Assembly: GCA_020436125.1 (NCBI GenBank)
Contig: JAGQYK010000017.1
Location: 1-50,366 of the forward strand
Reading direction: 5' to 3'
Source: Cyclobacteriaceae bacterium
Lineage (GTDB): Bacteria; Bacteroidota; Bacteroidia; Cytophagales; Cyclobacteriaceae
DNA: 50,366 bases
In this document: positions 47,823-50,366 of the stretch, piece by piece
Position numbering within the stretch: position 1 is the first letter of the stretch
Layout of the letters: each line of letters opens with the position of its first letter
Translations under genes and position numbers: made by a program
Notes under the pieces: generated by a model
Database searches by the model: none
Seen by the model: only the letters and a program-made list of their open reading frames with translations
What the model was told of the DNA's origin: nothing

Positions 47823-48113
47823 ATGCAAAAAATAGGTAGAAACGATCTCTGCCACTGTGGAAGTGGGAAAAAATATAAGAATTGCCACATGGATAATGAG
47901 ACCTCCAACCGAGGCATGAATCAGGCATTTATCATCACAGGAATATTGGTTGCATTGCTAGCCATTGGAATAGTTGGTTATTACATCAACGATGCTAACA
48001 GTAGTACCGAAGCTCAGGGTCAGGGATTCACTCCATCAGCTCCTCCCAGTGGTGAAGCACCTCCAGGCAAGGTTTGGTCTTACGAGCATGGCCATTGGCA
48101 TGATGCTTTCTAG
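47823..48113 (+). CDS. SEC-C zinc-finger protein with one membrane segment
   Basis: A 96-residue protein. Residues 5-22 are a SEC-C zinc motif (C10, C12, C21, H22 in NDLCHCGSGKKYKNCH), as found at the end of SecA and in many small proteins. One transmembrane helix spans about residues 34-55. The outer part is Pro/Ser/Gly-rich and ends in GKVWSYEHGHWHDAF, with three His in the last eight residues. The zinc finger would face the cytoplasm by the usual positive-inside reasoning. It sits 86 bases after the previous gene and may have its own promoter. Function unknown. Confidence 0.85.
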   Translation: MQKIGRNDLCHCGSGKKYKNCHMDNETSNRGMNQAFIITGILVALLAIGIVGYYINDANSSTEAQGQGFTPSAPPSGEAPPGKVWSYEHGHWHDAF

Positions 48114-48121
48114 ATTCTAAA

Positions 48122-48159
48122 ATGCTGGCTTCAAAGATAAACACCTCCGAAGCCAGCAT
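48122..48159. terminator. Hairpin between convergent SEC-C and S10 peptidase genes
   Basis: ATGCTGGCTTC (48122-48132) pairs perfectly with GAAGCCAGCAT (48149-48159), 11 bp with a 16-base loop. A short T-run follows only on the minus strand, so it best serves the peptidase gene and may be bidirectional. Confidence 0.75.
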
Positions 48160-48164
48160 CAAGA

Positions 48165-49682
48165 TTAATGCTTACTCGTCTGCAAAATAAACTCCGCAGT
48201 TTCTTTTTTGAACTTTTCTAGTGAAGGCTTATGGGTGTACATCATGTGGCCACCTTCATAGTACTTCATGATGATGTTCTTCTTAATGTCTTTCTCCAAT
48301 CCCAGATGATCGATTGAATATTCCACACCATAAAAAGGTGTAGCCAAGTCATAATAACCATTAAGAATAAGAACCTTCATATATGGGTTTCTTGACATGG
48401 CCAAGGCCATATCCGTACCTGTATTGGGTGGTGTTGGAAATCCAGCACCATTGATGGCATGATCCCAATCCCAATCAAATCCCTGACGTCCATAAGCTGA
48501 CGTGTAATACGTATTGGCTTTGTTTACTTTTAAAGTGTTGTAAAAATAATCCATAAACAAAGCGGTGTAGGCAGGACTAATCGCTGCACTCTGAGGATCA
48601 TATACTGAATATTGACTTAAAGGATTCTGGTTAATTCCTGTAAATCTTGAATCCAACCTGCCAACAGTTTTGCGTTCATTCCTCAATAGCTCTTCTGTAA
48701 ACTCGGGCTCACTTACTCTCAAATCTGCTCTTTCCAGATAATCTAAACTTAGACCGGTAAAGTAGGAAAGACGTTCCGCTATTTTCTTGCGGGCATCACC
48801 TACTAATCCATCTCCTTCCATTAGGGCGGTGGTATACTCCCCTTTTGCAAATTCGCGCGCCTCCTGAACAAAGGCTGCAAGGCTTGCCGGTTTGTTGGCT
48901 ACTTTATCATGATACCATGCTGTTGCTGCATAAGTCGGCAAATTCATTACATATGAAATATCGTCACCTTGAGCGAAAACCAAAGTGCGCAGATCAAATA
49001 CAGCTGATACCATCACCACACCATTCACCGACATTCCCAAATTTTGTTGCAGATAGTGCATCACACCCGCATTGCGAAACGTTCCATAGCTCTCGCCAAT
49101 TAGGTACTTGGGGGAATTCCAGCGATCATTCTCATTGATGAACTGTCTGATAAACTGACTGATCATTCTTATATCCTGGTCTACTCCCCAAAAGTCTTTG
49201 TTCTTGGCCTTCCCTACCGCATGGCTCAATCCCGTTCCAATCGGGTCCATCATTACGATATCAGACACATCCAATATGGAGGCATTGTTATCTTCTAAAG
49301 TGTAAGGAGCTGCAGGCGTAAATCCCGGGTCATTTACCACAACGCGCTTGGGACCAATTACTCCCATGTGCAACCAAATGGAAGAAGAACCAGGACCACC
49401 ATTGAAGACGAAACTGATAGGTCTCGTTTTAGCATCCGTTACCCCCTCCTTGATATAAGCCGTAAAGCCATGCAAGGCGATGGGTTCATCATCATTGTTG
49501 CGCAACAGCATGGTTCCTGCCATTGCCTTATAGTTAATTACTTTTCCATCAATCCGCACCGTGTGACTAGTGGTAGAAACATCTCCCTTGGGAATAGTAT
49601 CTGACTGGCCTTGAGAGAAGAGTGCAATGGGCGCCACCAAAAAGGTAACGCAGAATAAAATGAGTTGATAAAATGATTTCAT
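48165..49682 (-). CDS. Serine carboxypeptidase, family S10, secreted
   Basis: A 505-residue exported peptidase with signal peptide (MKSFYQLILFCVTFLVAPIA, cleavage near FSQG). S10 hallmarks: SFVFNGGPGSSSIWLHMGVI, oxyanion/nucleophile motif IGESYGT with Ser198, Asp445 in LNGYYDLATP and His479 in YEGGHMMY. It removes C-terminal residues from peptides, probably in the periplasm. Monocistronic. Confidence 0.93.
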   Translation of the reverse strand: MKSFYQLILFCVTFLVAPIALFSQGQSDTIPKGDVSTTSHTVRIDGKVINYKAMAGTMLLRNNDDEPIALHGFTAYIKEGVTDAKTRPISFVFNGGPGSSSIWLHMGVIGPKRVVVNDPGFTPAAPYTLEDNNASILDVSDIVMMDPIGTGLSHAVGKAKNKDFWGVDQDIRMISQFIRQFINENDRWNSPKYLIGESYGTFRNAGVMHYLQQNLGMSVNGVVMVSAVFDLRTLVFAQGDDISYVMNLPTYAATAWYHDKVANKPASLAAFVQEAREFAKGEYTTALMEGDGLVGDARKKIAERLSYFTGLSLDYLERADLRVSEPEFTEELLRNERKTVGRLDSRFTGINQNPLSQYSVYDPQSAAISPAYTALFMDYFYNTLKVNKANTYYTSAYGRQGFDWDWDHAINGAGFPTPPNTGTDMALAMSRNPYMKVLILNGYYDLATPFYGVEYSIDHLGLEKDIKKNIIMKYYEGGHMMYTHKPSLEKFKKETAEFILQTSKH

Positions 49683-49787
49683 TATAAAGAGGTTTTAATA
49701 AGGCGCTCAAAGTACCCAAATTTGATTGCTTTGAAAAGCTTTAATATGCGAGTGTTATGTCTCACAGATAACACAGAATTGCACAGA

Positions 49788-50075
49788 TCAATTTATTATT
49801 CGGATGATGCTTTCTTTATCTAACAATCTTGCTGTATTGAAATTCACAAGAATACCCGACTTTTTGTTTGACAATCTCAGATAGGTCAATAGTTGCTTTT
49901 TGTTTACATCATAAAGCGTTTCTACTGATTTTATCTTAACTATAATCTGATTCTCTACAAGAATATCAATACGAAATCCAATCTAAGCTTTATACCCTTA
50001 TAAATAACTGGAAAAGGTATCTGTGTATTTACGGTCAATCCTATATCTCGTAATCTTAAAGTCAAAATAATTTGG
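49788..50075 (-). pseudogene. Decayed GxxExxY-family gene
   Basis: On the minus strand, two frames together read as most of a GxxExxY protein: IGLTVNTQIPFPVIYKGIKL, then after a frame change near 49982-49986, IGFRIDILVENQIIVKIKSV, TLYDVNKKQLLTYLRLSNKK and GILVNFNTARLLDKESIIRI ending at TGA (49788-49790). One missing base after the KL codons explains the shift. The N-terminal third, including the GxxExxY motif, is not recognisable, and the usual VEIKS reads VKIKS. This is the only content seen in the 498-base stretch between the S10 peptidase and the last gene. Confidence 0.75.
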
Positions 50076-50180
50076 TTTATAATATAAACTACTTTACATT
50101 TATTTCGTTATAGAACATTAAGCGCCTGCTAAAGCATCGCTTTTAGGCCAAAAAACACATTTACCTTTAAAAAAGATGAA

Positions 50181-50366
50181 ATGACACAAGAAACTGACAA
50201 CCTCTCTCCACAGCAAAGTCTGGATCTCATCCAATCAATGATCAGGCAGGCGCATGGAAACATGAGCAACAACAGCTTCTATTTTATCCTCTGGGGTTGG
50301 GTAGTGGTTACTGCTAATTTTGGTATGTACTTCATGATCCAATTTACTGACATTCAAAATCCACAA
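50181..50366 (+). CDS. Membrane protein (3' partial)
   Basis: The first 62 residues of a protein cut by the right edge. It starts MTQETDNLSPQQSLDLIQSM, followed by a short linker and a first hydrophobic segment (FYFILWGWVVVTANFGMYFM). The opening resembles small conserved Bacteroidota membrane proteins that often precede a transcription-regulator gene, but I cannot name a function. ATG at 50181 is in a suitable context after an A-rich stretch. Confidence 0.7.
   Translation, partial: MTQETDNLSPQQSLDLIQSMIRQAHGNMSNNSFYFILWGWVVVTANFGMYFMIQFTDIQNPQ

Overview
The window is chromosomal DNA from a free-living member of the Bacteroidota, most likely order Cytophagales (inference). Evidence: four very large secreted proteins end in the gliding-motility-associated (type B) C-terminal domain of the type IX secretion system (T9SS); a PorP/SprF-family T9SS protein follows the fourth; several intergenic regions carry TAnnTTTG promoter boxes; and the his operon encodes the bifunctional HisB and HisIE proteins. 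There are no rRNA or tRNA genes, CRISPR arrays, insertion sequences or phage genes.

Layout. (1) 1-18673 is a surface-protein region: two tandem BspA-repeat proteins (the first cut by the left edge), a YWTD/NHL-like beta-propeller protein, a VCBS/FG-GAP protein and PorP/SprF. Inside it sits a small cassette (11009-14495): a TIGR03032-type protein, a cytochrome P450 and a free-standing acyl carrier protein in one tight operon, facing two tandem GNAT-like proteins. (2) 18738-23171 holds a pterin pair (6-pyruvoyltetrahydropterin synthase-like plus FolE), then an aconitase with a 134-residue histone-H1-like Lys/Ala tail, six bases before a ferritin gene. (3) 23230-24881 (minus) is a Nudix hydrolase and a TPR lipoprotein. 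(4) 24951-32123 is a complete histidine operon, hisGDCBHAF(IE), headed by a 25-codon His-rich leader peptide and a well-formed transcription attenuator. (5) 32202-38323 is mixed housekeeping: an iodotyrosine-deiodinase-like nitroreductase, a flavoprotein disulfide-reductase homologue without its redox cysteines, a CtlX-type hydrolase, a PAP2 phosphatase, riboflavin synthase, Dps and a FN3 lipoprotein. (6) 38538-43503 (minus) is a signalling block: a seven-PAS histidine kinase, a NarL/LuxR response regulator and a single-domain receiver. (7) 43696-48113 is a run of envelope genes (glucosaminidase, polysaccharide deacetylase, glutaminyl cyclotransferase, NTF2-like protein, formyltransferase-like protein, SEC-C protein). 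(8) 48165-50366 has an S10 carboxypeptidase, a decayed GxxExxY gene and the start of a membrane protein.

Most notable: the aconitase with a DNA/RNA-binding-like tail next to ferritin; the his attenuator, in which the codons for Trp-Ser-Gly-Arg-Ser of the leader peptide are the antiterminator arm; the TIGR03032-P450-ACP-GNAT cassette; and the cysteine-swapped flavoprotein. Function calls rest on motifs and family knowledge read by eye; no database search was run.
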